Assembly (NCBI RefSeq): GCF_023008545.1
Contig: NZ_CP095397.1
Span: forward strand, 3,585,199 to 3,649,198
Reading direction: 5' to 3'
DNA: 64,000 bases
Origin: Natribaculum luteum
GTDB taxonomy: Archaea; Halobacteriota; Halobacteria; Halobacteriales; Natrialbaceae
Position 1 is the stretch's first letter, and each line of letters opens with the position of its first letter. Shown here in pieces: positions 14,797 to 24,521 of this stretch. The translations under genes were made by a program, and so were the position numbers. The notes beneath the pieces are model-generated. The model saw only the letters and a program-made list of their open reading frames with translations. It ran no database searches and was not told where the DNA came from.

Positions 14797-17700
14797 ATGG
14801 CTATTGACGAGACCGACCAATCCGATGCCGGGCAGTTTTCTGACGCCGAGGCATCAGAACCTGGGTCGGGAGAGAGCGCGGCCCACGCGCCGACGCGCGA
14901 TTCGGACGTCCGCGTCGGCGAGTACACGTGGGCAGACTTCATGGAGGAGTACGGACACGGCGACGAGGTGTCCGTGCTGTACCCCCACGGAACGGACGGT
15001 CCCGACGACCAGCTCGGGCTCGACACCGACGAGGAAGCGCGGTCGACGGTTCCGTCCGGAGACGACTGGGGCCGCGTCGAGTTCGACCCCGAGGCGTACC
15101 TCGGCTACCACCCGGACGACGTACCGGAGTTGATCTCCGACGTCTTCGCGCCGAACGCCAACCAGCTCTGGGACGTCTTCCTCGAGTACGTCGATCCCGA
15201 GACGACGCCGGTCACAAAGGGCGTCTACACGTGGGAACACTACAAGTGGGAGTACTACTACGAGGACGACGGCGGTCGGCCACGCGACAGCGAGGGAAAC
15301 GTCGAACGGTTCGACGAGGAAGAAGCCCTGGGCTTCGATCCCGACGAAATCGAGCGAAAACTCCACCAGGGCGGGAACGCCGCGATGGAACTCGACGAGA
15401 TCGTCGAGGAACGAACCGTCAACGTCCGCGAGGACGTCGACGAAGACGAGTTCTTCTCGACGGCAGACGGCCACACCACCGTCACCAACCGCTACGACCT
15501 CGAGAAGGCGGTTCCGCTGAAGAAGAAACGCCACTTCCGCGAGGAGGAGCGCTACTGGGTGAACAAACCCTATGCGTTCGTCGTCATCTTCCACTCCAAG
15601 AAGGAAAACGAGAAGAAGTACTACCTGATCGAGCCGTACCGGAACGAACTCGAGAACGAGGTCCAGGAGTTCCTCTCGGGCAAACTGCGGACGTCGATCA
15701 AGTACTCCGACGACCGCGTCAAGCGGACCGCCGACGAGGACGACAGGCGAGAGGTCATCGAAGAGGAGACACATCAGCTGCTGAAACGGTACGACCTCTT
15801 CGAGAATCCCAGCGACGGCTCCGGCGGCGGGCTCCTGGAGACGTTCCGGTCGTTACTCGACGACGAAGACGACGAAGCCGAGAGCGAAGACGGCGTCGGG
15901 CAACTCGACGGCATCGAAGTCCGACCCGAGCCAGTGCTCCTCGAGGAGGACTCGGACACGCTCAACGAGTACCAGGCCGAGAAACTACTGTACTTCCTCC
16001 AGCGGAACTTCATCGGCTACGAGCGAATCGACGGCATCAAACACGACATCAACGTCGAGGACATTTCGTGTGACGGGTACAACTCGCCGGTGTTCGTCTA
16101 CCATTCGGGATACGAACAGATCATCAGCAACGTCTACCACGGCGAGGACGAACTCGACGACTTCGTCGTCAAACTCGCCCAGCGGTCCGGCAAGGGGATC
16201 AGCAAGCGACTGCCACAGGTAGACGCGACGCTCCCTGACGGGTCGCGTGCCCAGTTGACGCTCGGACGGGAGGTGTCGGACCACGGGACGAACTACACGA
16301 TCCGGCAGTTCAAGGACGTTCCGTTCACGCCGATCGACCTCATCAACTGGAACACGTTCAGTTTAGACGAGATGGCGTTTCTCTGGCTGGCGATCGAGAA
16401 CCACAAGAGCCTGATCTTCGCCGGCGGGACGGCGTCAGGGAAGACGACGTCGCTCAACGCCGTCTCGCTGTTCATCCCGAGCAACACGAAGATCGTCTCG
16501 ATCGAGGACACCCGCGAGGTCGAGTTGCCCCAGCGAAACTGGATCGCGAGCGTGACGCGCCCGTCGTTCTCCGACGACGACCAGGGCGACGTCGACGAGT
16601 TCGACCTGCTCGAGGCCGCGTTGCGCCAGCGACCGGATTACATCGTCATGGGCGAGATCCGTGGCGAGGAAGGGCGGACGCTGTTCCAGGTCATGTCGAC
16701 GGGTCACACCACCTACACGACGTTCCACGCCGACTCCGTCGACGAAGTGCTCAAGCGGTTCACGACGGACCCGATCAACGTCTCGAAGACGATGTTCACC
16801 GCCCTCGATCTGGTCTCGATCCAGACCCAGACGCGGGTCCAGGGATCGAAGGTCCGTCGAAACAAGTCTCTGACCGAGATCAACCACTACGAGGCCGAAA
16901 ACGACGAGATCAACGTCCAGGACGTCTACCAGTGGCAAGCCGAGACCGACGAGTTCCTCAAGATGGGGGACTCGAACACCCTGGACGAGATCAAGTTCGA
17001 CCGCGGGTGGAGTCGAGAGAAACTCGAGGAGGAACTGTTCAAGCGAGAGGCCATCCTCGCGTACCTCATCAAGAACGAACTCAACACCTACGCGCAGGTC
17101 GCCGCGACGGTCCAGGCGTTCATCAACGATCCGGACACGATTCTCACGCTCATCGCGAACGGGCAACTCGAGGACAGCCTCGAGGACTTACGGGAGATGG
17201 AGAGCGTCCTGATCGACGTCGACCAGGAGAAAGAGGAACTCGTTCCCCGCCCCGATCCGACCGACGAGACGTACAATCTCTCGCTTGACATCCTAGAGCG
17301 CGCCGAAGAGTCGCTGTTCGAGGAGTACCGTGGCAAAACGCCGAGCGGACTCGACAGCGCCCTCGGCGGCGTCGAAGAGGCCGATCCGATCGACGTCGAG
17401 GCCGAGCCAGCCGACGAGTGGGACATAGACGACGAACCGACGCAGTTCACGTTCGACGCTAGCGAGAGCCTGGGCGAGGATGGCCCCTCGTGGCTCGACG
17501 ACGACGGTGGATTCGACATCGGAGACGACGACGATTCGGACGCCGCGACGGCGGCAACGGCCAGTTCGGGCGGTCTGTCGGCCGACGCGGACGCAACACG
17601 GACTGCCGGGACGAAGCCGGGAGACACCGAAGCCGCGACACCGGACCGACCGGCACTCGAGGCACCCGACTTCGACGTCGACGGAGACGAGGCCGATTCG

Positions 17701-18207
17701 TCCCCTGACGACCCACCAGCGCCCACGACCGATCGCCCACCTGGAGATGCGCCACAACTCGAGGGCGAGTCGGACGACGAAGGTATCACGCCAGAACTCG
17801 AGGGCGACACCGATAGGTCGGACGAACGAGCGCCGTCGACCGACGATGGTGGCCTGTTCGACGACGTCGACAGCGACCTCGAGGGGGCAGAGACCAACGA
17901 GTCGGGCGCACGTGCCAGCGACGGCTCGTCGGCCGACGTCGATACGTCGGCGTTCGACGCGATGTTCCCCGACCGCGACCTCGAGACGATATTCGGCAAC
18001 GACGAGTCGAGTGACGACGACTCGCTGTTCGGAGCCGAGTCTGGATCGCCCTTCGACGACGTAGACGACGCCGACGACGACTCGCTGTTCGACGACGACG
18101 CTCCGTTCGGGGACGGGCGTTCGATCTTCGGTGACGACGGTTCGACGAGCGACACCGACGAATCGGGGTCGATCTTCGACGACGCTAACGAGGAAGACGA
18201 CAGATGA
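14797..18207 (+). CDS. pilB: Type IV pilus assembly ATPase PilB (archaeal type II/IV secretion ATPase)
   Basis: A protein of 1136 aa. Residues ~1-420 are a long N-terminal region with acidic segments. Residues ~420-830 are the secretion ATPase: GLQ-like start, Walker A GGTASGKTTS (~543), Asp box after IVSIEDTREVELP, Walker B YIVMGEIRGEEG (~620) and the His box THTTYTTFHAD. Hexameric ATPases of this kind power pilin assembly from the cytoplasm. Residues ~845-1136 are a low-complexity Asp/Ser/Glu tail with repeated DDDSLFG-like units, absent from bacterial PilB. pilC starts inside its stop codon (ATGA). In Haloferax volcanii the equivalent pair is PilB3-PilC3, needed for adhesion pili. Confidence 0.92.
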   Translation: MAIDETDQSDAGQFSDAEASEPGSGESAAHAPTRDSDVRVGEYTWADFMEEYGHGDEVSVLYPHGTDGPDDQLGLDTDEEARSTVPSGDDWGRVEFDPEAYLGYHPDDVPELISDVFAPNANQLWDVFLEYVDPETTPVTKGVYTWEHYKWEYYYEDDGGRPRDSEGNVERFDEEEALGFDPDEIERKLHQGGNAAMELDEIVEERTVNVREDVDEDEFFSTADGHTTVTNRYDLEKAVPLKKKRHFREEERYWVNKPYAFVVIFHSKKENEKKYYLIEPYRNELENEVQEFLSGKLRTSIKYSDDRVKRTADEDDRREVIEEETHQLLKRYDLFENPSDGSGGGLLETFRSLLDDEDDEAESEDGVGQLDGIEVRPEPVLLEEDSDTLNEYQAEKLLYFLQRNFIGYERIDGIKHDINVEDISCDGYNSPVFVYHSGYEQIISNVYHGEDELDDFVVKLAQRSGKGISKRLPQVDATLPDGSRAQLTLGREVSDHGTNYTIRQFKDVPFTPIDLINWNTFSLDEMAFLWLAIENHKSLIFAGGTASGKTTSLNAVSLFIPSNTKIVSIEDTREVELPQRNWIASVTRPSFSDDDQGDVDEFDLLEAALRQRPDYIVMGEIRGEEGRTLFQVMSTGHTTYTTFHADSVDEVLKRFTTDPINVSKTMFTALDLVSIQTQTRVQGSKVRRNKSLTEINHYEAENDEINVQDVYQWQAETDEFLKMGDSNTLDEIKFDRGWSREKLEEELFKREAILAYLIKNELNTYAQVAATVQAFINDPDTILTLIANGQLEDSLEDLREMESVLIDVDQEKEELVPRPDPTDETYNLSLDILERAEESLFEEYRGKTPSGLDSALGGVEEADPIDVEAEPADEWDIDDEPTQFTFDASESLGEDGPSWLDDDGGFDIGDDDDSDAATAATASSGGLSADADATRTAGTKPGDTEAATPDRPALEAPDFDVDGDEADSSPDDPPAPTTDRPPGDAPQLEGESDDEGITPELEGDTDRSDERAPSTDDGGLFDDVDSDLEGAETNESGARASDGSSADVDTSAFDAMFPDRDLETIFGNDESSDDDSLFGAESGSPFDDVDDADDDSLFDDDAPFGDGRSIFGDDGSTSDTDESGSIFDDANEEDDR

Positions 18208-20270
18208 GTCTGGAAGTAGGAGATAGCACGGGCAGTGGGATGGCCACCGGCTCCGACGTTCTCGGCGAGACGTTCTACCCGCTTTACGAGCGGCTGTTCA
18301 GCGAAGACAGCGAGTTCGTCGGCGACGTCGAGCGGAAACTCGCACAGGCCCGAATGACCGACACCGTCGAGCTCTATCTCTCTCGAGCACTCGGCATCGG
18401 GTTCATCAGTGGACTCTTGCTGTGGCTGCTCGGATTGTTGCTCGGCTACGCCATCTTCGCGACGGGACTCGTCGCCGTCGACACGCTGGTCGGGATGCCG
18501 CTCCAGAACCAGGAACTCATCGACCTCATCGAGACGCTGAAGATTCCGGCGCTGGTGCTCGTGACGGGTATGGTCTTCGGGGCGATCGGATTCGCGGTCG
18601 GGTTCGGGACCCTGGTCGCCGTCCCGTACTCCCGCGCGTCCGCTCGCAAGCGCGAGATCAACATGCTCCTGACCGACTCGGTGTCGTTCATGTACGCGCT
18701 GGCGGTCGGAGGCCTCAACCAACTCGAGATTCTCGAAGCGATGGCAAACGCCGAGGACACGTACGGCGAGGTATCCAGGGAGTTTCAGAGTATCGTCCAG
18801 GAGACGGAGTACTTCGACGTCGACTACCGAACGGCGATCCGCAAGCAGGCGATCGAGACGCCGAGCGACGAACTCTCGCAGTTTCTCACCGACATGCTCT
18901 CGATCGTCAACAGCGGCGGTGACATGGAGAGTTTCCTCCAGGACAAGAAGGAAAAACACATGCGAACCGCCAAACAGCAACAGGAGACGACCCTCGAGAC
19001 GCTCGAGCTGTTTGGCGAGATGTACATGACGCTGTCGCTGTTCCCGCTTCTGTTGATCATCCTCATGGTCATCATGAAGATCATGCCCGACGCGAGCATC
19101 TCGAACATGATGCTCTACATGACCGTCTACGCGCTGATCCCGCTGACCGGAATCGGGTTCATCGTCCTCGTCTCGACGGTCAAACACGACGAGCCGGGAG
19201 ACGGCTATCTCACCTCGGGCGGCGACGACCGTCGGATTCAGAGCGCACAGAACAGCGGCTTGCTCGACCTCGGCCTGGTCGAACAGTTCACGGGCGAACA
19301 CAGCATCTTCGATCGCATCAAAAACCGCGAGGGGACGTACGAGACGATCCAGGTCCTCAGGCGACCACACGTCTTCTTCCGGGAAAACCCGCTTTTGACG
19401 CTCGCACTGACGGTGCCGGCAGCGTTTGTCGTCGTCGCGACGGCGATGGCCAACGGGTCGGCGCCGACGTCCTGGGACGGACTCGTCGACAATCCGGTCT
19501 GGGGGACGTTCATCTACCTCTACGTCCCGGTCTACATGACGATGATACCGCTTGCGATCTTTCGCGAGTGGAACGTCCGCTCGCGCAAGAAGGTCATCTC
19601 GACGCTGTCGGAAGACCTCCGAAAGCTCTCGAGTGCAAACGACACAGGGATGACGCTGCTCGAATCGCTCAAGGCGGTCGCCGAGACGACAAACGGGAAA
19701 CTGGCTCGAGAGTTCGAGATGATGCACACGAAGGTCAACTACGGGATGAGCCTGACCGAGGCGCTGACCGAGTTCAACAACAAGTATCACATCCCGAGGC
19801 TGGCGCGAACGGTCAAACTCATCAGCAAGGCACAGGAGGCCTCCAACGAGATCTCCGACGTCCTCCGGACGGCGGCGACCGCGAGCGAGAACCACGACGA
19901 CGTCGAACGGGAGCGAAAATCGCGAACGATGATGCAGGTCGTGATTATCGTCATGACGTTCGTGACGATGCTCGCAGTGATGGCGATTCTCAAGACACAG
20001 TTTCTCGACACGATGGCCCAACTCAATCCGGGTAACGGCGCGGACATCGAGGCCGGTGGCGGGGCTGGTGGTGCAGCCGGTGGATCCAGCATGGCACTCG
20101 ACATCGATACGAACCTGTTTTCGATGCTGTTTTTCCACGCAGTGACGTTGCAGGGACTTCTCGCGGGATTCATCAGCGGCTACATCCGTGATGCCGACCT
20201 GTTGAGTGGCCTGAAGTATGCAATCGCGCTGGTGACGGTCGCACTCGTCGTCTGGATCATGGTGGGCTAA
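18204..20270 (+). CDS. pilC: Type IV pilus membrane platform protein PilC (two T2SSF/TadC domains)
   Basis: A protein of 688 aa with two T2SSF-type domains, each a cytoplasmic helical bundle followed by membrane helices. The first contains YALAVGGLNQLEILEAMANA, the second TLSEDLRKLSSANDTGMTLLE; about nine transmembrane segments in all, ending in VALVVWIMVG. It forms the inner-membrane platform on which PilB acts. A Gly/Ala-rich external loop (ggagga-type, ~residue 615) lies between the last helices. Coupled to pilB by ATGA overlap; the next pilin-like gene begins 1 nt after its stop. Confidence 0.92.
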   Translation: MSLEVGDSTGSGMATGSDVLGETFYPLYERLFSEDSEFVGDVERKLAQARMTDTVELYLSRALGIGFISGLLLWLLGLLLGYAIFATGLVAVDTLVGMPLQNQELIDLIETLKIPALVLVTGMVFGAIGFAVGFGTLVAVPYSRASARKREINMLLTDSVSFMYALAVGGLNQLEILEAMANAEDTYGEVSREFQSIVQETEYFDVDYRTAIRKQAIETPSDELSQFLTDMLSIVNSGGDMESFLQDKKEKHMRTAKQQQETTLETLELFGEMYMTLSLFPLLLIILMVIMKIMPDASISNMMLYMTVYALIPLTGIGFIVLVSTVKHDEPGDGYLTSGGDDRRIQSAQNSGLLDLGLVEQFTGEHSIFDRIKNREGTYETIQVLRRPHVFFRENPLLTLALTVPAAFVVVATAMANGSAPTSWDGLVDNPVWGTFIYLYVPVYMTMIPLAIFREWNVRSRKKVISTLSEDLRKLSSANDTGMTLLESLKAVAETTNGKLAREFEMMHTKVNYGMSLTEALTEFNNKYHIPRLARTVKLISKAQEASNEISDVLRTAATASENHDDVERERKSRTMMQVVIIVMTFVTMLAVMAILKTQFLDTMAQLNPGNGADIEAGGGAGGAAGGSSMALDIDTNLFSMLFFHAVTLQGLLAGFISGYIRDADLLSGLKYAIALVTVALVVWIMVG

Positions 20271-20271
20271 C

Positions 20272-20814
20272 ATGAGACGAAAACGCACTCGGACGGTGTC
20301 GGTTTCGTTCGACGGTCGCGGACAGACGACCCAGGACTTCGCCGTCGGGATCGGCATATTCCTGCTCGCGATCGCGTTCGTATTCGCGTACCTCTCGACG
20401 CTGCTCACGCCGTTTTCGTCGCCGGTCGGCGGCGCAGAATCGGCCCAGGCCGACCGGATCGCCGCGACGATCGTCGACGACCTCTCCGAGACGGACCAGC
20501 CGAACCACCTGAACGCGACGGCGTTCGACGAGACGTACGGCCACCAGAGCAGTGCAGACCTCGCGTCGGAACTCGGGCTACAGTCGGCAGACGACGACGT
20601 CGCGATCGACCGGGTGAACGTGACGATCAGGCAACTCGCGGCCGACGAGGACGACCGTGACCTCGTCACGGACGACGACGGGACGACGCTGCGTGCGGGA
20701 GACCAATACCAGAACCAGTCGGCCGCGAGCGCGGGACGGGTCGTCACGGTCTACACCGAAACCGACGACGACGTGTGTGATCCCGCCTGCCGACTCGTCG
20801 TGAGGGTGTGGTGA
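20272..20814 (+). CDS. Pilin-like protein 1 of the pil operon (DUF7287-like)
   Basis: A protein of 180 aa. A basic N-terminus is followed by GRGQTTQDFAVGIGIFLLAI: an RG-Q motif resembling an archaeal prepilin peptidase (PibD) site, then one hydrophobic helix, then an Asp/Thr-rich extracellular domain with a Cys pair (VCDPACRLVV) at the C-terminus. In haloarchaeal pil operons this position is held by minor pilin candidates (DUF7287). The predicted role is a minor pilin or assembly factor. It ends 4 nt before the next gene. Confidence 0.75.
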   Translation: MRRKRTRTVSVSFDGRGQTTQDFAVGIGIFLLAIAFVFAYLSTLLTPFSSPVGGAESAQADRIAATIVDDLSETDQPNHLNATAFDETYGHQSSADLASELGLQSADDDVAIDRVNVTIRQLAADEDDRDLVTDDDGTTLRAGDQYQNQSAASAGRVVTVYTETDDDVCDPACRLVVRVW

Positions 20815-20818
20815 TTCG

Positions 20819-21469
20819 ATGCGAGAAGACAGACTTTCGAGAGCGGAACGCGGGCAGGCGTACACCCTCGAGGGGTTCGTCGGTGCGATGGTCGTCCTGA
20901 TGGCGGTACTGTTTGCGATCCAGGCGGTCGTGATCACGCCGACGACTGGCGGTGCGGTCGATCGGACCGTCCAGGCACAGCTCCAGCAGGAACTGCAGGA
21001 TTCACTGCTCGTCGCCGAAAACGACGGGAATCTCTCGTATCTCGTCCGCCACTGGGAAGTAGACGAGAGCGAGGATGAGGTCACGTTCAACGGTAGCGAC
21101 CCCGCTCTGGACGATCGGCGCGGACACTACAACACGTCGGCGTTCGAGAAGAAGTTCGCGATCGGTGAGATGCTCGACGAGCGATTCGCGAACCGAAGCG
21201 GGCAGAATTACAACGTCGTTCTCACGTACCAGAACGGGAGTCGAGCCGACCGTGAGGCGCTGGTATACCAGGGAAAGCCGGATACGAACGCGTTCGCCGC
21301 AAGTTACAGCGTGACGCTGTACGACGATCAAGAGCTAACGAGCGATAGTGAGTCACGATCACTCAAAGACGTCTACGACGATCCGGATCTGGAGCCACCG
21401 ATACCACGATACAGCGACGAAAGTAGCGAGGTCTACAACGTCGTGGAGGTGCGGGTGATCGTATGGTAG
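20819..21469 (+). CDS. Pilin-like protein 2 of the pil operon (DUF7288-like)
   Basis: A protein of 216 aa. After AERGQAYTLEGFVGAMVVLM comes one hydrophobic helix and a soluble domain of about 170 residues with several Asn-x-Ser/Thr sites (possible N-glycosylation), such as NGSDP and NRSGQN. The RG-Q-A-Y-T-L-E-G-F N-terminus is pilin-like, Glu5 after the possible cleavage point included. The probable role is a minor pilin. Its stop overlaps the start of the next gene by 7 nt, showing tight coupling. Confidence 0.75.
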   Translation: MREDRLSRAERGQAYTLEGFVGAMVVLMAVLFAIQAVVITPTTGGAVDRTVQAQLQQELQDSLLVAENDGNLSYLVRHWEVDESEDEVTFNGSDPALDDRRGHYNTSAFEKKFAIGEMLDERFANRSGQNYNVVLTYQNGSRADREALVYQGKPDTNAFAASYSVTLYDDQELTSDSESRSLKDVYDDPDLEPPIPRYSDESSEVYNVVEVRVIVW

Positions 21470-21921
21470 CCGACGGCCGCGACCGCGGGCAGTTGATCCT
21501 CGTCGGTGCCATCGCGATCGCCTTCATCGTCCTCGGCGTCGTCGTCGTCTTCAACGGCGTCCTCTACACGCAGGCAATCTCGTCCGGGGACTCCGTCGAG
21601 AGCGTGACGAACGTCCAGACGACGGAACTCGAGGTGCAGCGTGGTGTCTGTGGCGTCATCGAACGGTTGAACGAGGACGGGGTGAACGCTACCGATAGCG
21701 AGGATCGCTACCACGATAACGTCGAGGCGTTCAGCGACACCTATCGAAACACGACGGCGCAGTCGAGGCCTGCGCTGGTACACGTCGAGGTGGACGACGT
21801 CGGTGTGGACAAAACGGCGACGCCACACGAGGCCGAGAACATCACCGTGGACGTTACGTACGACTCGAGTGACCTCACCTACGATCGAACGATCGAAATC
21901 TCGGAGGACGACTGCCCATGA
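21463..21921 (+). CDS. Pilin-like protein 3 of the pil operon (DUF7261-like)
   Basis: A protein of 152 aa: DGRDRGQLILVGAIAIAFIV is an RG-Q motif followed directly by a membrane helix with no Glu5. The remaining ~110 residues are extracellular, with VCGVIERLNEDGVNATDSED and a final EDDCP, so two Cys may pair. It overlaps the genes on both sides. The likely role is a pilus subunit or accessory protein; sequence alone does not show which. Confidence 0.75.
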   Translation: MVADGRDRGQLILVGAIAIAFIVLGVVVVFNGVLYTQAISSGDSVESVTNVQTTELEVQRGVCGVIERLNEDGVNATDSEDRYHDNVEAFSDTYRNTTAQSRPALVHVEVDDVGVDKTATPHEAENITVDVTYDSSDLTYDRTIEISEDDCP

Positions 21922-22412
21922 CGGTCCGATTGCACGAAGACGAGAGAGGTGTATCGATCGCAATCACACACGTCCTGACGATCGCCATCACCACGACGCT
22001 CATCGCCGGACTGCTTGTGGGGGCGGGAACCGTCCTCGACGGGGAGAAAGAGCGAAGCGGAACGCAATCGCTCGAGACGGTCGGGGAACGAGTAGCGGGT
22101 GAGGTCGCGAGCGTGGATCGACTCGCGGGAAACGAGTCGGGTGACGTCACGCTTTATGCCGACCATCCACGCGAGGTGTCGGGATCGACGTACACGATCG
22201 AGGTGCTAGGTAGCGACGCCTGCACCAACGAGGACCTGATCGACGACGGCGTCGACGCGTGTCTGCGATTGACCTCCCACGGCGGCGACGTCACCGCAGC
22301 CGTGCCGATCGCAAACGAGACGACACTCGACACCGACAGCACTGCCTCCGGCGGGTCGATCGCGGTCGAGTACGACGGCGACGAGATCAGCATCGAGAGT
22401 GATCCCCGATGA
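21918..22412 (+). CDS. Pilin-like protein 4 of the pil operon (DUF7266-like)
   Basis: A protein of 164 aa. EDERGVSIAITHVLTIAITT is a pilin-like junction (RG-V) followed by a hydrophobic helix ending GLLVGAGTVL. The extracellular domain is beta-rich and contains two Cys (SDACTNEDLIDDGVDACLRL) that could form a disulfide. It overlaps pilin 3 and pilin 5 by 4 nt (ATGA) each. It is predicted to be a minor pilin. Confidence 0.75.
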   Translation: MTVRLHEDERGVSIAITHVLTIAITTTLIAGLLVGAGTVLDGEKERSGTQSLETVGERVAGEVASVDRLAGNESGDVTLYADHPREVSGSTYTIEVLGSDACTNEDLIDDGVDACLRLTSHGGDVTAAVPIANETTLDTDSTASGGSIAVEYDGDEISIESDPR

Positions 22413-23140
22413 GAGGTGACGACCGCGCCGTCAGCGAAGTGGTCGCCTTCGTCCTCGTCTTCGGCATCATCATTGGCTCGGTCGCGCTCCTGTCCGTCGT
22501 CGGCTTTCAGTCGATGGAGGAGTACAAGGAGGGCGAACAGCTCCGAAACGCAGACCGGGCGATGAGCGCGATCGCGGACAACTTCAACGACGTGTTGCGA
22601 GACGACGGGATCGAGGAGCGTGCGGGCGAACTCGCACTGCGGGAGGGGACGATCAGGACCGGGAGCGACGGTGCGACGTGGGAAGTTACCGTACTGGAAG
22701 ATGGAAACCCAACCCCACTACTTGAGGAAGACGGCGCGTTCGGCACCTTCGAGTACGTCTACGGCGACGACGCGATCGCCTACGAGGGCGGCGGCGTCTT
22801 CCGACGCGACTCGAGTGGGAACGTCGAGATTTCGGAGCCGCCGCTTCGCTGTAGCGATGATGCGGCCGTCGTCTCGCTCGTCGCGATCGACGCCGACGAC
22901 CGCTCGCTCCAGAGCAGCGAGACACAGCAGTTCACCGTCGTTCAGAACCGGTCTCACGAGGATACTGTTAACGAGACGTTTATCGGTGACGACCTGACCG
23001 TCAAACTAGAGGTCGACGGCTCCCAGTATCAGAACGGCTGGGACGACGTACTAAACGGCGGCAACTGGGACAACGACGGCGAATGCGAAGACGTCGAACG
23101 CGTCTCCGTCCACGTCGTCGTCGTCGACGTCGAGTACTGA
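22409..23140 (+). CDS. Pilin-like protein 5 of the pil operon (DUF7289-like)
   Basis: A protein of 243 aa and the largest of the five. GDDRAVSEVVAFVLVFGIII is close to the DRAVSPVIGVILM start of haloarchaeal PilA pilins, so processing after RA is likely. A long extracellular domain follows with Asn-x-Ser/Thr sites. A Cys occurs in LRCSDDAAVV and another in DGECEDVERV. Last gene of the operon; it converges on the HsdR-N-like gene 13 nt away, with a GTTTTC run between. It could be a tip or major pilin of this system. Confidence 0.75.
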   Translation: MRGDDRAVSEVVAFVLVFGIIIGSVALLSVVGFQSMEEYKEGEQLRNADRAMSAIADNFNDVLRDDGIEERAGELALREGTIRTGSDGATWEVTVLEDGNPTPLLEEDGAFGTFEYVYGDDAIAYEGGGVFRRDSSGNVEISEPPLRCSDDAAVVSLVAIDADDRSLQSSETQQFTVVQNRSHEDTVNETFIGDDLTVKLEVDGSQYQNGWDDVLNGGNWDNDGECEDVERVSVHVVVVDVEY

Positions 23141-23153
23141 CGCCCCGTTTTCG

Positions 23154-24392
23154 TCAGTCGGTCGTCGCCGACCAGTCGCCCGTCAGCATCGCTCGTAGTC
23201 CCGCACGTTCGGCCATCGCGACGACTCGAGTCGCCTGTTCGTCGCTCGTCCCGCTGGTGTCGAGGTGCCAGCCGTTCGAGAGTTCCCGGGACGACGGCAT
23301 CGGCGTGCCGTCCGCGCGAACCGGTTCGTCGTTGAGCACGACGACGCCGTCGTTCGACTGCCAGGGGACGCGGATACCGGAGAGCCCGCGCTCGAGGAGG
23401 TACTCCGCTGCGTGGGCCATCGCTGATCCGGGACTGGAGTGGCCGACCGCGCCGATCGAGCCACGGTCGTTGAAAAACCGGACGACGTACTCGCCGTCCT
23501 CGTCGGTGTCTGGGCCGTCGTCGGCCCCTGCCGATTCGTCACTCGTCGAGTCGCGGGGCCTGCGGGATCGACCGGCGTCAGCGGTGCTCGACGTGGTCGA
23601 AGCAGCCGACTCGGTCTCGCGTTTCGTCTCGGCCGGGGGGCCGGAACGGGAGTCGTCGGATCGAGACGCCAACTCACGACGATCGTTCTCGTCGTCGGGT
23701 CGGCCGGTGACGGATCGATGGTCGAACTCGAGCGTTCTCCCGTCGGTCTCGCCGCCTGTACCGGCCGCTCGAGGAGAGTCGTCGGCCAGTGATTCGACCA
23801 GCCCGTCGACGAACCGACCGGCAGCCGTTCGAAACTCGTCGCTGTAGGCGTCACCGGCGACGGTCGCGAGGTCGTCGGCGATCGAGTTCGCGAGTGTGGC
23901 CCGATCGACGGCCAGCCGTCGTGCGACGAGCCGTCGGGAATGTTGCTCGAGTCGCCGTCGCACGCTCGCCTTCGAAAGGGAATCCAGGGCGTCGTCGCAC
24001 TCGAGAAGCGACGGGAGCCGACACTCGAGGGGATCGCCGTCGGGTCCGGCAAACAGGAGCCAGTGGCGACCGTTGGTGTAGATCGCGCCGTCGACGCCGG
24101 TCCGGTCCATCGCGGTCTGGAGTCGCCGCGCCCGTTCGGCGTCGAGTGTGTCGGCGAACGACTCGATGGCGACAAACACCGCCGGCGTCGACTCGACGGC
24201 GAGGAGATACTCGAGACGAACGCCAGCGACGGGGTCGTCGGGTCGCCGCGCGTCTGCGTGGACGTCCCAGCCGAGCGTCTCGAGGAGCGGTTCGACGAGC
24301 CACGCGCGCGTCTCTGCCGCCGATGTCGGTGGTGCCGCTTCGACCAGCGCTCGCGAGCGGCCGACGAACGAGCGAAGGTCGGTTCTGTCCAT
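23154..24392 (-). CDS. Protein with degenerate HsdR N-terminal (PD-(D/E)xK-like) domain
   Basis: A protein of 412 aa from the ATG before DRTDLRSFV, supported by a TATA-like CTACATAAG about 27 nt upstream. Residues ~5-120 resemble type I restriction HsdR N-terminal domains ([16 protein letters not shown] ... [20 protein letters not shown] ... [15 protein letters not shown]). The nuclease positions look lost: the usual Asp before the strand is Glu/Tyr context, and the E-x-K motif reads AIES. Residues ~195-300 are a low-complexity Ser/Asp/Arg linker. The C-terminal ~110 residues form a separate domain ([20 protein letters not shown]). It probably binds nucleic acid or protein without cutting. 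Not part of an R-M system here. Confidence 0.55.
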   Translation of the reverse strand: MDRTDLRSFVGRSRALVEAAPPTSAAETRAWLVEPLLETLGWDVHADARRPDDPVAGVRLEYLLAVESTPAVFVAIESFADTLDAERARRLQTAMDRTGVDGAIYTNGRHWLLFAGPDGDPLECRLPSLLECDDALDSLSKASVRRRLEQHSRRLVARRLAVDRATLANSIADDLATVAGDAYSDEFRTAAGRFVDGLVESLADDSPRAAGTGGETDGRTLEFDHRSVTGRPDDENDRRELASRSDDSRSGPPAETKRETESAASTTSSTADAGRSRRPRDSTSDESAGADDGPDTDEDGEYVVRFFNDRGSIGAVGHSSPGSAMAHAAEYLLERGLSGIRVPWQSNDGVVVLNDEPVRADGTPMPSSRELSNGWHLDTSGTSDEQATRVVAMAERAGLRAMLTGDWSATTD

Positions 24393-24490
24393 GGGATCGC
24401 GTACGTCGAGTCGACTTATGTAGTGATCGACTGGCACATAAATGTATTTTCGACGGTAATGTTCTCAAGAGTGATAATCGAGGGTGAGGA

Positions 24491-24496
24491 TTTATT
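24491..24496 (+). promoter_or_regulatory. TATA box of the htr gene
   Basis: TTTATT lies 26-31 nt upstream of the ATG at 24522, in a locally AT-rich stretch. This argues for a leaderless start at 24522 rather than at the in-frame ATG 24459, which lies before the box. Confidence 0.6.
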
Positions 24497-24521
24497 GTCG
24501 GCGAGATACGCTGTCAACCGT

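Noticed and set aside
17088-20747. 1219-codon open frame on the minus strand across pilB and pilC
   Set aside because: It is antisense to two well-identified pil genes. The product is Ser/Arg-rich low complexity without any domain, as expected from GC-rich codon bias.
23940-24521. Upstream extension of the htr gene by up to 194 codons
   Set aside because: The extension overlaps the HsdR-N-like gene on the other strand, and the TATA box at 24491-24496 points to a start at 24522.
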